DNA of 64,000 bases from Rhizobiales bacterium YIM 77505 (lineage in GTDB: Bacteria; Pseudomonadota; Alphaproteobacteria; Rhizobiales; Beijerinckiaceae). Positions 38,090 to 48,843 of this stretch are shown here, piece after piece. The translations under genes and the position numbers were made by a program. The first letter of the stretch is position 1. Every line of letters begins with the position of its first letter. The stretch covers positions 1,488,001 through 1,552,000 of the forward strand of contig JQNH01000001.1 in assembly GCA_000745135.1 (NCBI GenBank), written 5' to 3'. Under the pieces are notes generated by a model. The model saw only the letters and a list, made by a program, of their open reading frames with translations, had not been told where the DNA came from and made no database searches.

Positions 38090-38581
38090 TCAGAACGGAA
38101 TGTCGTCGTCGAGGTCGTTGTAGCGACCGGCCCCCGCCGACGTCGGGCGACGCTCCAGCGGCGAGGCACGGCCGAAATCACCGCGACTCACCTGCCCGGG
38201 CTCCTCCTCGCCATACTCGGCACCGCCGCCGCGGCTGTCGAGCAAGGTGAGTTCTCCCCTGTAGCGCTGCAGCACCACCTCGGTCGTGTAGCGCTCCTGG
38301 CCCGACTGGTCCTGCCATTTGCGGGTCTGGAGCTGGCCCTCGACGTAAACTTTGGACCCCTTCTTCAAATACTGCTCGGCGACCCGAGCCAGGTTCTCGT
38401 TGAAGATGACGACGTTATGCCACTCGGTCTTTTCCTTACGCTCCCCTGTCGCCTTGTCCTTCCATGTCTCGGAGGTAGCGATCCGCAGATTGACGACCGG
38501 CTCGCCGGAATTCAGCCGGCGCACCTCCGGGTCCTTGCCCAGGTTGCCGACGAGGATGACCTTGTTCACGCTGCCCGCCAT
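38090..38581 (-). CDS. ssb: single-stranded DNA-binding protein
   Basis: Tetrameric OB-fold protein that coats single-stranded DNA; 163 residues. The OB fold covers 1-110 ([51 protein letters not shown]). A Gly/Arg-rich linker follows, and the acidic tip DLDDDIPF recruits repair and replication partners. The frame is open 33 codons upstream, but ATG 38581 starts the conserved protein. A LexA box lies 115 bp upstream. In related genomes ssb and uvrA are divergent neighbours; here a 3-kb block separates them. Confidence 0.96.
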   Translation of the reverse strand: MAGSVNKVILVGNLGKDPEVRRLNSGEPVVNLRIATSETWKDKATGERKEKTEWHNVVIFNENLARVAEQYLKKGSKVYVEGQLQTRKWQDQSGQERYTTEVVLQRYRGELTLLDSRGGGAEYGEEEPGQVSRGDFGRASPLERRPTSAGAGRYNDLDDDIPF

Positions 38582-38695
38582 GGGAGCTCTCCACAATCTT
38601 TCTCCCCGCCGTCTTGGAGCCTGAAGACGCCGCGAGCAAGGCGGGGATTGGCCTATCACACTCCTGTCCCCGCTAAACACGGGGCCATCGCGATT

Positions 38696-38710
38696 GTTCT
38701 ACATTTGTTC
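38696..38710 (+). promoter_or_regulatory. LexA (SOS) box upstream of ssb
   Basis: GTTC TACATTT GTTC fits the alphaproteobacterial LexA site GTTC-N7-GTTC exactly. It lies 115 bp before the ssb start (minus strand) and 187 bp before the plus-strand DUF2946-like gene. SOS control of ssb is known in this class. Confidence 0.8.
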
Positions 38711-38896
38711 CTGACGTAACGCAAGCTGCGCCGCCGAGCGATCGTCTCCTTGCCTCCTCACCTTCGCCGTGCCGGCCAGGGACCGATCGGCTCTGGGAGG
38801 GCCCGCCGCGGCGGGCCAGGGTGACAGACGCAGGCGACGATTCTCGCCTTCGCGTCGGTCCGGGCGCATTGTCGGCGGGCAGCGTGTTGACTAAGC

Positions 38897-39292
38897 ATGA
38901 TGCGGATGAGCAGGGGTCCACGCCATCGGGGCTGGTGCAGGCGCGCGGCGCTTGCGGCGGCGCTCGCCTATGTGCTCGCCCTGCAAGGATTCCTGATCGG
39001 CCTTGCGGGTGCGCTCCACGCCGGGGCGGGCGCCGCCGAGCATGCCCTCTGCGCTCCTGGCGAAGCGCCTTCGACCTCTCGCGAGGGGCCGGCGAGATCC
39101 GCTCAAGACCAGACCTGCTGCCTTCTCAACTGCTTCGCCGGCAGCGAAGCGGCCACGCCGCCTTCCGCCGCGGCCATCCCTGTCGCCTATGGCGCCGTCG
39201 AGCCGCGCCTGGCGCCCGGCGCCGAGGGCAGCCATGGTCATGCACGGATCGACGAGCCTCTCGGAGCCCGCGCCCCTCCTGTCGCAGCGTGA
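38897..39292 (+). CDS. DUF2946-like exported protein, probable metal-related
   Basis: A 131-residue protein with a basic start and one hydrophobic helix (about 17-42), then a periplasmic part with a CCLLNC cysteine cluster (about 76-81) and His residues (HAGAG, HGHAR). This layout resembles DUF2946 proteins, which often sit beside copper genes. Its start at ATG 38897 is plausible, but a second ATG follows 2 codons on. It lies 41 bp before the YcnI-PCuAC fusion gene in the same direction, so both probably form a copper-handling unit. The family call is moderate. Confidence 0.6.
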   Translation: MMRMSRGPRHRGWCRRAALAAALAYVLALQGFLIGLAGALHAGAGAAEHALCAPGEAPSTSREGPARSAQDQTCCLLNCFAGSEAATPPSAAAIPVAYGAVEPRLAPGAEGSHGHARIDEPLGARAPPVAA

Positions 39293-39333
39293 TCGATCGT
39301 TCCCATTCACCCTCTGCGACAGGATTGTCTCCC

Positions 39334-40305
39334 ATGAACCACCATCACTGGAGCGGCGCGCTGGGCGCGGCCGCCCTCTTCGCCTTCGCCGCGACCGGCG
39401 CTCTCGCCCATGTCACCTTCGAGGTCCAGGAGGCCGCCGCCGACGCGCCCTACAAGGCGGTGGCGCGGGTCGGCCATGGCTGCGACGGCCAGGCGACCCG
39501 CGAGATCCGCATCCGCATTCCGGAGGGCGTCCTGGACGTCCGCCCGATGCCCAAAGCCGGCTGGCAGCTCAAGACGATCGAGGGCGACTACGCCAAGTCC
39601 CACATCCTCCACGGCAAACCGGTGAGCCGCGGCGTGCGCGAGGTCGTCTGGACCGGTGGCGAGCTACCCGACCCCTTCTACGACGAGTTCGTCTTCCGCA
39701 GCCGCATCTCCGGGGAACTGGCCGGGCAGACGATCTACTTCCCCGTGCTCCAGGAGTGCACGGCCGGTCGCGCCCACTGGGTCGAGATTCCCAGTCCCGG
39801 GCAGGATGCCGACCGCCTCACATTCCCGGCCGCCTCCTTGCGCGTCGGAGCCACCAGCGTCACCGGATCGACCACGGTCAGCCGGTCGAAGAAGGCGGGT
39901 CCGCTCGTCATCGATCAGCCCTGGTCGCGGGCCACCCCTGGCGGAGCCAAGGTCGCCGGCGGGTATCTGCGCATCACCAACACGGGCGGCGAGCCCGACC
40001 GGTTGATCGGCGGCAGCGCGGACTTCGCCGGCCGCGTCGAGGTCCACGAGATGTCGAACGTGGACAACGTCATGCGCATGAAGGCGCTGGATCAAGGTCT
40101 CGTCATCGCGCCGGGGCAAACGGTGGAGCTGCGCCCGGGCGGCTTGCACATCATGTTCCTCGACCTCAAGCGGCCGCTGAAGGAGGGCGAGACGGCGAAG
40201 GGCGTCCTCGTCTTCGAGAAGGCCGGGCCGATCGAGCTCGAGTTCGTCGTCCGCGCCATGGGGGCGAGAGGCGACGACGGCGCCGCCCACGGTCACAAGC
40301 ACTGA
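39334..40305 (+). CDS. YcnI (DUF1775)-PCu(A)C fusion, periplasmic copper protein
   Basis: A 323-residue exported fusion. The signal peptide ends at ALA25, leaving His26 as the new N-terminus (HVTFE), the copper ligand of YcnI proteins. The DUF1775/YcnI domain (about 26-165) shows GHGCDGQATREIRIRIPEGV and the Trp-rich GWQLK. After a linker, a PCu(A)C domain (about 190-310) has the copper(I) ligands in EVHEMSNVDNVMRMK and GGLHIMF. Both ends are His-rich (MNHHHW and HGHKH). Likely role: holding or delivering copper in the periplasm, perhaps to cytochrome oxidase. ATG 39334 starts the signal peptide; the open frame before it is not conserved in character. Confidence 0.88.
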   Translation: MNHHHWSGALGAAALFAFAATGALAHVTFEVQEAAADAPYKAVARVGHGCDGQATREIRIRIPEGVLDVRPMPKAGWQLKTIEGDYAKSHILHGKPVSRGVREVVWTGGELPDPFYDEFVFRSRISGELAGQTIYFPVLQECTAGRAHWVEIPSPGQDADRLTFPAASLRVGATSVTGSTTVSRSKKAGPLVIDQPWSRATPGGAKVAGGYLRITNTGGEPDRLIGGSADFAGRVEVHEMSNVDNVMRMKALDQGLVIAPGQTVELRPGGLHIMFLDLKRPLKEGETAKGVLVFEKAGPIELEFVVRAMGARGDDGAAHGHKH

Positions 40306-40319
40306 CCGGGGATCGTCGC

Positions 40320-40349
40320 TCCGGGGCTGGCGCGAGCGCCAACCCCGGA
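40320..40349. terminator. strong bidirectional hairpin between the copper gene and DUF2336 gene
   Basis: TCCGGGG (40320-40326) pairs with CCCCGGA (40343-40349), and the inner TGGCGC pairs with GCGCCA around a GA loop, with one mismatch between the stems. It lies 14 bp after the plus-strand copper gene and 25 bp after the minus-strand gene end, so it can serve both. No T-tract is seen. Confidence 0.6.
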
Positions 40350-40374
40350 TCCGCTTCCAGTCCCGTGGAGGCGG

Positions 40375-40557
40375 CTAGTGCTTGGAGGTCTTCAGCGCCT
40401 TCTGCAGGAGGAGCGCCGCATCCGCGGGAGCGAGCGCCTCGAAGGCCGCGCGCGCTTCGCTCGCCATCGCCGGCGGCAGCTCCCGCCCGGCACGGGCGGC
40501 CAACAGCAACTCGAAGACCTCGACCGGGAAGCTGAGCGCCCGCAGCAGGATCAGCAA
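40375..40557 (-). pseudogene. displaced C-terminal segment of the DUF2336 gene
   Basis: This 60-codon frame overlaps the end of the DUF2336 frame by 7 bp and reads [20 protein letters not shown] at the joint when followed back one codon. That continues the family's usual C-terminal helix pattern (LLxLxRALxxxW/V). Adding one C to the CCC run near 40559 (so that AACCC becomes AACCCC) joins the two frames without a stop. The ORF could start only with TTG at 40557. It is best read as the severed end of the upstream gene, by mutation or sequencing error. Confidence 0.65.
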
Positions 40558-41462
40558 GGGTTCATGGTCCGGCGCATGATAGCGCGCGCCACCGCCTGCA
40601 CCGGAATGCGGGCGATATAGGCAAGCCCGGCGATGGCGCGGTCCATGCGGCCGGCGCGCGCCCAGCCGGCGATGTTGCGCTCGTCGAGGCGCTCGCTCTT
40701 GCTGAGGCGGCTGACATAAAGCAGCGCGTCGGCGAAATCGTCCGCCGGGGAACCCTGTCCAGCGGATTGGGCGGCCCGGAACGTCGCCGCCTCGACCGCC
40801 TCGCCGACATTCTCAGCCGAGCCGAATTCCTGGGCAAGCGCCTGCTCCGCGCGCTGTCGCGCGACTTCCGCGAGCTCTCGCGCCAGCTCCGCCGGGAAAC
40901 CGGCCCGGGCGACAAGCGCTTCGGCAAGCGCTGAATCGGCAGCGGCGCGCCGGGCGAGCTTGGTGCAGCCGCGCTCCGAGAGCTTGGCGCCGGGATTGGC
41001 GGCGAGCGACAACGCCACCTCCCGATCGCCCCGCAGGATCAACACGTCGCTCACGCGCTCATGGACGGAGCTGCGGCGGGAGATGGCGAGCATCTGCGGC
41101 GGCCCCTTCGTCGAGGCGATCTGCAGAAGGGCCGCATGGCTGAGGCAGGGCGAATGCTCGAGCACGGGTCCGGAGACCTCGATGCGATCGTCGAAGGCGA
41201 GATCCTTCACCACCTGCGGCGGCGCCTTCTCCACGCGCGCCAGCCGCTCGGCGAGTTCGACCCGGGCGCTGAACTCGATGTCCCGCGACAGGCGCAGGAT
41301 GGCCTCGTCGAACACCGCGATATGCGGCTCGCCAAGGCGCGGCGCCTGTTCGAGGAACAGGGCCGTGAGGCGGGACAGGGTCTGCGCCAGCCTGCCCGGC
41401 GGCGCGGATTCGAGAGCGCGGTCGAGTTCGGCGGGCGAGAGCGCGGACAAAGCCATGGCCAC
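40551..41462 (-). CDS. DUF2336 domain protein, frameshifted near its end
   Basis: A 303-residue soluble, mostly alpha-helical protein of the DUF2336 type common in alphaproteobacteria. It has HEAT-like repeated helices, for example [32 protein letters not shown], and a typical C-terminal [20 protein letters not shown]. No enzyme motif is seen and the function is unknown. The frame ends abruptly in MNPC, and the expected C-terminal helices continue in another frame (40375-40557). Either the gene is mutated, translation restarts at TTG 40557, or one base is missing from the assembly. Its promoter region adjoins the uvrA LexA box. Confidence 0.7.
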   Translation of the reverse strand: MAMALSALSPAELDRALESAPPGRLAQTLSRLTALFLEQAPRLGEPHIAVFDEAILRLSRDIEFSARVELAERLARVEKAPPQVVKDLAFDDRIEVSGPVLEHSPCLSHAALLQIASTKGPPQMLAISRRSSVHERVSDVLILRGDREVALSLAANPGAKLSERGCTKLARRAAADSALAEALVARAGFPAELARELAEVARQRAEQALAQEFGSAENVGEAVEAATFRAAQSAGQGSPADDFADALLYVSRLSKSERLDERNIAGWARAGRMDRAIAGLAYIARIPVQAVARAIMRRTMNPC

Positions 41463-41550
41463 GAGCCTGACGCGCCCACCTTAGAATTTCGTAAGCGGCA
41501 CTTCGCGCTTTGCGTGCATCGGGCACGGCGTCGGCAGGCGCTTGCGCCTC

Positions 41551-41565
41551 GTACATGATTTGTTC
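41551..41565 (+). promoter_or_regulatory. LexA (SOS) box upstream of uvrA
   Basis: GTAC ATGATTT GTTC fits the GTTC-N7-GTTC site with one mismatch. It lies 107 bp before the uvrA start. uvrA is a standard SOS gene in alphaproteobacteria. The box also lies 89 bp upstream of the minus-strand DUF2336 gene. Confidence 0.75.
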
Positions 41566-41671
41566 TAGGCACAAAGGCTGGCGAGGCAGGGTGATTCCGC
41601 TGCTCCGACCCATTAGATAGGGCGTCTTCCCCGAAGCGCGCCGGGGATCTGGCGCCAACGATCGATGACCG

Positions 41672-44719
<3,048 letters not shown>

Positions 44720-44887
44720 CGCCTCAGGCACGGATCACGATTGCATCCTCAGGCCGGGTGCGACGATCACAATGTCGCGCTAGGGAGCGCCAGCGACGTG
44801 GCCCTCCATGGCCGATGCAGCACGGTCGGCGGAAGGGAGCCGACAAGGTGGTTCGGGCGGGTCTGATCCGAAACCTGAAAATAATCC

Positions 44888-44916
44888 TTGACAACTCTTG
44901 AACATTGTCCTAGGGT
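44888..44916 (+). promoter_or_regulatory. sigma-70-like promoter with dyad
   Basis: TTGACA (44888-44893), a 17-nt spacer and TAGGGT (44911-44916) form a perfect -35 with a weak -10. Within it GACAA (44890-44894) and TTGTC (44905-44909) are inverted repeats and could be an operator. There is no gene directly downstream on the plus strand, so the product may be an untranslated RNA. Confidence 0.5.
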
Positions 44917-45241
44917 GGGGGTGTCCTGTTCATCCGAGGGGCGCGCTCGCGAGGCGTCGTGACGTGGGACGGGACCGGTGCCGCGCCGGGGCTCACGCAG
45001 GCCCCGGTCCGGGCGCTCTTCCGGGGAACACGCCGCGGCGGGCCAGCCGCGCCTTAAGCGCCGGGTCCCTCGCCCGCCGCCGCCGCATCGCCGGCCCCGC
45101 TCGAGGAGCGCACAACACCGGCGCGGGGCGCCTCCGGGCTCCCCTTGTCCTTCACCCATCGAGCCCGTGGCGCCCCGCGCTCCCCTCGATCCATCCCTCG
45201 GGCCGAAAGGACCGCGAGACCCATGACCCATGCGTCGAACA

Positions 45242-45300
45242 ATCTCGGCTGTTGCCGAGATCGCACCTTGAATGAGCAAGTCGGGAACAGACCCGACTTG
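45242..45300. repeat. two tandem perfect hairpins
   Basis: ATCTCGGC (45242-45249) and GCCGAGAT (45254-45261) close a TGTT loop. CAAGTCGGG (45277-45285) and CCCGACTTG (45292-45300) close an AACAGA loop. They lie 15-73 bp after the end of the minus-strand XRE-cupin gene and at the end of the possible plus-strand transcript, so they may act as a bidirectional terminator or be a REP-like pair. Confidence 0.6.
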
Positions 45301-45314
45301 CGTCTGGACGCGGG

Positions 45315-45896
45315 TCACGGCGCGACGACGACGATGGCGGCGCAGGCGGAGCGGCCGTGGCGGAGATAGCTGTGCGGCGCGCCGCTGTCGAAATACATGG
45401 CGTCGCCTGGAAAGAGGACCGTTTCCTCGTCGTTCACACGCACCGTCAGCCTGCCGCGCAGAACGTAGATGAGCTCGGCGCCCTCGTGGCGGTGCACTTC
45501 CGAGGGCACTCCATCGCGCGGGAACTCGGCATAGAAAGCCTCGATCTTGCGCCCGGTGATCGGGAAGTCGAGGCTCTCGAACAGATAAGCGGGCGGATCG
45601 GCGCCGGGCCGGTCCGGCATCTTGAGCCTGTCGCGCTTGCGGATCACCGCCACGCGCGGGCCGGCCTCCTTGCTGAAGAAATGATCGAGGCCCACCCCGA
45701 ACACCAGGGCGATGCGGAGGAGGGTCGGCAGCGTCGGGAAAAGCAAGCCACGCTCGATCTTCGACAGCATCGCCGGCGACAGGCCGGTGTGGCGCCCAAG
45801 CTCCGTGAGCCCAAGCTTCTTGCGGAGCCGAAGAGCCCGCAGCTTCGGCCCGATCCGGTACTGCTGCAGCCCTGCTGAGAGCGTGTCCGAGACCAT
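45315..45896 (-). CDS. XRE-family regulator with cupin domain
   Basis: A 193-residue transcription factor with an N-terminal Cro/XRE helix-turn-helix (17-72; LTELGRHTGLSPAMLSKIERG) and a C-terminal cupin barrel (about 118-190). Cupin His residues are visible at 135, 137 and 175 (VHRHEGAELIYVLRG and PHSY). This architecture is shared by PuuR, SutR and similar regulators of amino acid, amine or sulfur use. ATG 45896 has GAGGAG in front; the frame upstream of it is open but not conserved in type. Its target may be the promoter-like region across its 3' end or genes upstream; this is inference. Confidence 0.88.
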   Translation of the reverse strand: MVSDTLSAGLQQYRIGPKLRALRLRKKLGLTELGRHTGLSPAMLSKIERGLLFPTLPTLLRIALVFGVGLDHFFSKEAGPRVAVIRKRDRLKMPDRPGADPPAYLFESLDFPITGRKIEAFYAEFPRDGVPSEVHRHEGAELIYVLRGRLTVRVNDEETVLFPGDAMYFDSGAPHSYLRHGRSACAAIVVVAP

Positions 45897-46066
45897 CGTC
45901 CTCCTCGGATTTTCGTGTGGGGAAAAACCCAACGGCGATCGTTTCATGCCATGAAAACAACTTTGAACAGAGTGCAAATCGACTCTTGCCAGTCAAACCG
46001 GGCGCCTCCAGATGCAAAGTGGCTGAAGCGCCACGGCAACGGCATCACCCATCGAGGAGGCACCTT

Positions 46067-46300
46067 ATGAAGGCCGTCAATCTCGTGACCCTACTTCTCG
46101 TCATTGTCGGTGGACTGAACTGGGGGTTGGTCGGGCTGTTCAGCTTCGACCTCGTCGCCGCGATCTTCGGCAGCGGCTCGCTCCTGGCGCGGCTGGTCTA
46201 CATCCTGGTCGGGATCTCGGCCGCGTGGCAGATCGTGCCGCTCGCGAAAGCGATGAGCGCCGACGAGCCCGGAGCGTTGCGCGGGTCGTCCGTCCGCTGA
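46067..46300 (+). CDS. DUF378 small membrane protein
   Basis: A 77-residue inner-membrane protein with two hydrophobic helices (about 4-26 and 40-58) and the DUF378 signature VGGLNWGLVGLF in the first, then LVYILVGISAAWQI in the second. The function is unknown. ATG 46067 has a strong GAGGAGG site. It is divergent from the XRE-cupin gene with 170 bp between the starts, so that regulator could control it. A hairpin follows the stop. Confidence 0.85.
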   Translation: MKAVNLVTLLLVIVGGLNWGLVGLFSFDLVAAIFGSGSLLARLVYILVGISAAWQIVPLAKAMSADEPGALRGSSVR

Positions 46301-46318
46301 GGTCCGCCACGGACGGAC
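46288..46318 (+). terminator. hairpin at the end of the DUF378 gene
   Basis: GTCCGTCCG (46288-46296) and CGGACGGAC (46310-46318) are perfect 9-bp arms with a 13-nt loop that includes the stop codon. It is the likely terminator. There is no T-tract. Confidence 0.5.
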
Positions 46319-46449
46319 GCACGGGGGGCCGGGTGCGCGCTGCGCCCCGGTACCCTCCTAGCCATCATACAGGCGGCGCATGGGCTCGGTTTCCGCCAAG
46401 CCGACGCACCGGGATATGATCGCAGGCCCGGTTCGAGGATCCCACGCCC

Positions 46450-47187
46450 ATGAACACGCTTCCTGCCGCCGCGATCGCCTACCAACCCGTCGACGTGCTC
46501 AAGCCCGTCGCCGAGAATGTGTGGATTGTCGACAGCGGTCCCCTGTCTTTCGGGCCGTTCCTCCTGCCGGTGCGGATGACGGCCATCCGCCTCGCCTCCG
46601 GTGAGATGTGGCTCCACTCGCCCACCCGGTTCGATGAAGCCCTCAAGCGCTCGGTCGAGGCGATCGGGCCCGTCCGCCACCTGGTGGCGCCCAACATCGC
46701 TCACTGGAGCTATCTCAAGGACTGGCAGGAGCGCTGCCCGCAGGCCACGACCTGGGCCGCGCCGAAGCTCCGCGAGCGGGCGAAGGACGTCCGGCTCGAT
46801 CGTGACCTCGCCGATGCGCCGCCAGAGCCTTGGGCCGGCGAGATCGAGCAGGTGGTCGTGCCAGGAGCTTTCGGTTTCCGGGAGGTCGCTTTCTTTCACA
46901 AGGCCACCCGCACCCTCCTCCTCACGGACCTGATCGTGAATCTGGAGGCCGACAAGACGCCGCCGCTCACCCGCGCCTTCGCCCAGCTCACCGGCACGCT
47001 CAGCCCCAACGGCCGGGCGCCCGCCTATCTTCGTCTTCTCCTGCGCATGGCAGGCGAGCCGGCGAAGGCCGCCGCCCGGCGCCTCCTCGCCTGCGCGCCG
47101 GAACGCGTCATCTTCGCCCACGGGCGCTGGTTCGAGCGCGACGGCACCCGTGAGTTGCGCCGAGCGCTGTCGTGGCTCGTGGCGTGA
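46450..47187 (+). CDS. DUF4336 domain protein (metallo-hydrolase-like fold)
   Basis: A 245-residue soluble protein of the DUF4336 type, related in fold to metallo-beta-lactamases. It shows VWIVDSGPLSFGPFLLPVRMTAIRLASGEMWLHSPT, VRHLVAPNIAHWSYLKDW and the late ERVIFAHGRWF. The complete HxHxDH zinc motif is not present; isolated His residues (LHSPT, IAHW, FAHG) remain in similar places. The function is unknown. It follows DUF378 by 149 bp in the same direction and converges on the pentapeptide-repeat gene 3 bp away. Confidence 0.8.
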   Translation: MNTLPAAAIAYQPVDVLKPVAENVWIVDSGPLSFGPFLLPVRMTAIRLASGEMWLHSPTRFDEALKRSVEAIGPVRHLVAPNIAHWSYLKDWQERCPQATTWAAPKLRERAKDVRLDRDLADAPPEPWAGEIEQVVVPGAFGFREVAFFHKATRTLLLTDLIVNLEADKTPPLTRAFAQLTGTLSPNGRAPAYLRLLLRMAGEPAKAAARRLLACAPERVIFAHGRWFERDGTRELRRALSWLVA

Positions 47188-47190
47188 GGC

Positions 47191-47967
47191 TTATTCGTCG
47201 TCCCCGCAGGGCCAGGATTTCGGTCGAGCAAGGCCGGGAGGCAGGCGCGTTTCCGGCGATCCGCAGGCTTGGTCGAGCTGCGCTTGCGTCAGCCCGACGG
47301 CCCGGGCGAGGTCCACGCCGGCGACATCCGCGAGGTAGAGATAGGCGGCCGTGAAATCAGCCTCGTCGAGCGCAGTGCCGGTCAGCCGCGCCCGGGCGAG
47401 GTTGGCGTTCGTGAACTTGGCCCCGGCAAGCCTCGCTCCTGCAAAGATCGTGCGCGCGAGCTCAGCCTTGGAGAGATCGGCGCCGGTCAGATCCGCGCCG
47501 CTGAGATCCGAACGGTTGAGCTCCGCCTTCGAGAGGTCGGCGCCCGCCAGCTTTGCTTGCGCAAAGCTCGCCCGGCTGAACTGGGCCATGTGCAGGTTGG
47601 CGCGCGAGAGGTCGGCCGCTCGCAGGTTGGTCCGCCATCCCACGGCCTTGACGAGCTGCGCACCGGAGAGGTTGGCCCGCTCGAGCTTGGCGAAGGTCAG
47701 CTCCGTCTCGGTCAGGTTCGCGCCGGAGAGGATGGAGCGGGAGAGGTCCGTCGCGATCAGCGTGGCGCGCATGAGGTTCGCCTGGGCAAGATCGCTCTCG
47801 CCCAGCATGAGGTTGCCCTTGTGGCACCGCGACCAGTCGACCCGGGGTCGGGCGGAATCCGAGCAGCCGGCGAGCGCCGGCTCGGCCGCAAGGCTCACGG
47901 CCGCGAAGCCAATGGCCACCCGCACACAGAGGAGGATAGGATGACGTCGCGCGCCCATTTGCGCCAT
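47191..47967 (-). CDS. exported pentapeptide-repeat protein
   Basis: A 258-residue protein with an N-terminal signal (about 1-34) ending in PALAGC, where LAGC looks like a lipobox, so it may be a lipoprotein. An exported soluble form with disulfides (C35, C48 and a C-terminal pair) is the alternative. Residues about 55-225 are A(D/N)Lxx-type pentapeptide repeats (for example GADLTGADLSKAELARTIF), which fold as a right-handed quadrilateral beta-helix. Such proteins have varied roles, and none can be named here. It is the last gene on the minus strand after surE, 42 bp apart. Confidence 0.85.
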   Translation of the reverse strand: MAQMGARRHPILLCVRVAIGFAAVSLAAEPALAGCSDSARPRVDWSRCHKGNLMLGESDLAQANLMRATLIATDLSRSILSGANLTETELTFAKLERANLSGAQLVKAVGWRTNLRAADLSRANLHMAQFSRASFAQAKLAGADLSKAELNRSDLSGADLTGADLSKAELARTIFAGARLAGAKFTNANLARARLTGTALDEADFTAAYLYLADVAGVDLARAVGLTQAQLDQACGSPETRLPPGLARPKSWPCGDDE

Positions 47968-48009
47968 CCTAGCGCGGACGGCGCCGGCGCCAAAGACGCC
48001 TTTGCTCCG

Positions 48010-48771
48010 TCACCGGAAGGCGGCCGCATAGCGCGTCATGGTCGGCTCGTCGGTCATGTTGAGCTGGAGCGGCGTCACGGAGATGCGCCGATCGGCAATG
48101 GCCCAGAGATCCGTCCCATTGGCGGGCACGTACTTCGCCCGCGCGAAAGCGACCCAGTAATAGGGGTTGCCGCGCCCATCCACCCGCTCTTCGATGCGCA
48201 ACAGCTCCTGCGAGCGCTGGCCCTGCGCCGTGACGGCGACGCCTTTCACTTCGTCGGGCTCGCAATCGGGGAAATTGATGTTGACGAGACTCCCCTCGGG
48301 GATGCCGAGTTCGAGGATCTGCCGGATCACTTTCGGCGCATGGACTTCGGCACAGTGCCAACGGATGGCGTTGCGGCCGCCCGGCCCATAGGCCTGCGAC
48401 AGGGCAATGGAGGGCACTCCGAGCAGGGTGCCCTCGATGGCGCCCGCGACCGTGCCGGAATAGGTGACGTCCTCGGCAACGTTCTGGCCCCGATTGACCC
48501 CGGAGAGCACGAGGTTCGGGCGCGCCTCGCGCACCACATGGCGGATGCCCATGATCACACAGTCGGTCGGCGTGCCCTTCACGGCAAAGTGGCGGGGCGA
48601 GATCTCGCGCAGGCGCAAGGGGTCGTTGAGGGAAAGCGAATGGGAGACGCCGCTCTGGTCAGTCTCCGGCGCCACGACCCAGACATCGTCCGACAGGCCT
48701 TGCGCGATCCGCTCGAGAACCTTGAGCCCCGGCGCGTGGATGCCGTCGTCGTTGGTGACCAGGATGCGCAT
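48010..48771 (-). CDS. surE: 5'/3'-nucleotidase SurE
   Basis: Metal-dependent nucleotidase/exopolyphosphatase active on nucleoside monophosphates, linked to stationary-phase survival. The 253-residue protein shows the metal site [14 protein letters not shown] at the N-terminus, [25 protein letters not shown], and the later TD-containing segment GTDLWAI and SVTPL. It lies downstream of serS with a REP-like hairpin in the 72-bp gap, the usual tatC-serS-surE order. The pcm gene that often follows surE is absent, and a pentapeptide-repeat gene takes its place. Confidence 0.95.
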   Translation of the reverse strand: MRILVTNDDGIHAPGLKVLERIAQGLSDDVWVVAPETDQSGVSHSLSLNDPLRLREISPRHFAVKGTPTDCVIMGIRHVVREARPNLVLSGVNRGQNVAEDVTYSGTVAGAIEGTLLGVPSIALSQAYGPGGRNAIRWHCAEVHAPKVIRQILELGIPEGSLVNINFPDCEPDEVKGVAVTAQGQRSQELLRIEERVDGRGNPYYWVAFARAKYVPANGTDLWAIADRRISVTPLQLNMTDEPTMTRYAAAFR

Positions 48772-48789
48772 CGATCAGCCTCGTTTCCC

Positions 48790-48834
48790 GTCATCCCCGG
48801 CCGGATCCGATCCTGCGGCTCGTCGGGGGATGAC
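48790..48834. repeat. REP-like hairpin between serS and surE
   Basis: GTCATCCCC (48790-48798) and GGGGATGAC (48826-48834) are perfect 9-bp arms. GTCATCCCCGGCC-type ends are typical of dispersed palindromic repeats in Hyphomicrobiales. It may also weaken transcription between the two genes. Confidence 0.55.
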
Positions 48835-48843
48835 ACACCCGCC

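Larger units (their letters stand above)
44720..45314. other. 595-bp gap with promoter-like sequence and hairpins, no clear gene
   Basis: This is the largest gene-free stretch in the window, between uvrA (plus) and the XRE-cupin gene (minus, convergent). It has a promoter-like sequence at 44888-44916, then about 300 bp of very GC-rich sequence full of short self-complementary runs, then two perfect hairpins at 45242-45261 and 45277-45300. Small frames on both strands have no recognisable product. It may encode a structured RNA. Confidence 0.45.

Noticed and set aside
44911-45230. ykkC/guanidine riboswitch, tmRNA or RNase P RNA in the gap after uvrA
   Set aside because: Their core consensus motifs, as I know them, are absent from the region.
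46430-46446. GGTTCGAGGATCCC, like a tRNA T-arm
   Set aside because: No acceptor stem, anticodon arm or 3' CCA-side pairing can be found around it.
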